A stretch of DNA of 32,102 bases from contig MNXJ01000030.1 of NCBI GenBank assembly GCA_001872455.1, positions 1-32,102 on the forward strand, in the 5' to 3' direction. The translations under genes were made by a program, and so were the position numbers. This DNA is from Anaerolineae bacterium CG2_30_57_67. GTDB lineage: Bacteria; Chloroflexota; Anaerolineae; Anaerolineales; Villigracilaceae. Below are positions 31,971 to 32,102 of the stretch, one piece after another. The notes beneath the pieces are model-generated. The model saw only the letters and a program-made list of their open reading frames with translations, was not told the DNA's origin and made no database searches. Within the stretch, counting starts at the first letter, position 1. Each line of letters begins with the position of its first letter.

Positions 31971-32098
31971 TTTTAGAGTCTATCCAAAAAACGGGGCAGG
32001 TGGGGCAAGTCTCCGACTTGCGCCACAGTTGGCTGCCCATTTTGCCAATCTTTTGGACGGGTTCTTATCTGTTCAGCGCCTATCAAACGGCTCTAAAA
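31971..32098. repeat. Large nested imperfect palindrome at the right edge
   Basis: Arms in order from outside: TTTTAGAG (31971-31978) with CTCTAAAA (32091-32098); TCCAAAA (31983-31989) with TTTTGGA (32051-32057); GGGCAG (31994-31999) with CTGCCC (32033-32038); and 32000-32011 with 32015-32026, 11 of 12 paired around TCC. The nesting of four arm pairs is unlikely by chance and suggests a miniature mobile repeat or structured RNA. It may continue past the window. Confidence 0.55.
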
Positions 32099-32102
32099 TT
32101 TC

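Noticed and set aside
31929-32098. CRISPR array
   Set aside because: The repeats are inverted and nested, not direct repeats with even spacers.

Overview
The window reads as an ordinary chromosomal segment of a GC-rich, free-living bacterium. The best guess is an Anaerolineae-like member of the Chloroflexota. This rests on the mix of families seen: a YabE-like 3D-domain protein beside rsmA, a V4R/roadblock signalling set, GAF-rich kinases, Thr/Pro-rich linkers in exported proteins, and promoters with TATAAT-type -10 boxes placed directly at start codons. It was not tested by any database search. There are no rRNA or tRNA genes, no CRISPR array, no transposase and no phage genes.

Left part (1-7.4 kb, + strand). 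A short foldable element at 16-83 is followed by a peptide-type ABC uptake operon: a binding protein whose signal peptide is missing or out of frame, then two permeases. Translationally coupled to these is a membrane-anchored cyanophycinase-like (S51) protein with one intact and one dead copy of the domain. No ATPase subunits are present. Next comes an orphan 7TM-PAS-PAS sensor with no kinase domain, closed by a clear intrinsic terminator.

Middle part (7.4-17.2 kb). A YabE-like cell-wall protein and rsmA (+) converge with a four-gene minus-strand operon: roadblock/LC7 protein, V4R protein, response regulator with a dead GGDEF domain, and a DPM-type glycosyltransferase. The divergent L,D-transpeptidase converges with wecB. 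A lysine-dehydrogenase-like gene overlaps an alanyl-tRNA editing gene. A small two-helix membrane protein follows.

Right-middle part (17.2-25.5 kb, - strand). In order of transcription these are a GAF-type histidine kinase, a two-receiver LuxR-type regulator, an AAA ATPase, a glycerophosphodiesterase and a membrane-anchored GH3-like protein. Most junctions overlap by 4 bases or are only a few bases apart.

Right part (25.5-32.1 kb). An alpha/beta hydrolase is flanked by palindromic repeats. Divergent glnA and glnE follow. GlnE is the most notable protein: it is 1166 residues long and appears to carry two GlnD-like ACT domains between its two nucleotidyltransferase modules. GlnA keeps the adenylylation tyrosine (Tyr398). 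The window ends in a cluster of nested palindromes.

Cell-envelope work (L,D-transpeptidase, 3D domain, WecB, GH3, GT2), nitrogen assimilation (glnA/glnE, possibly peptide scavenging) and signalling dominate the content.
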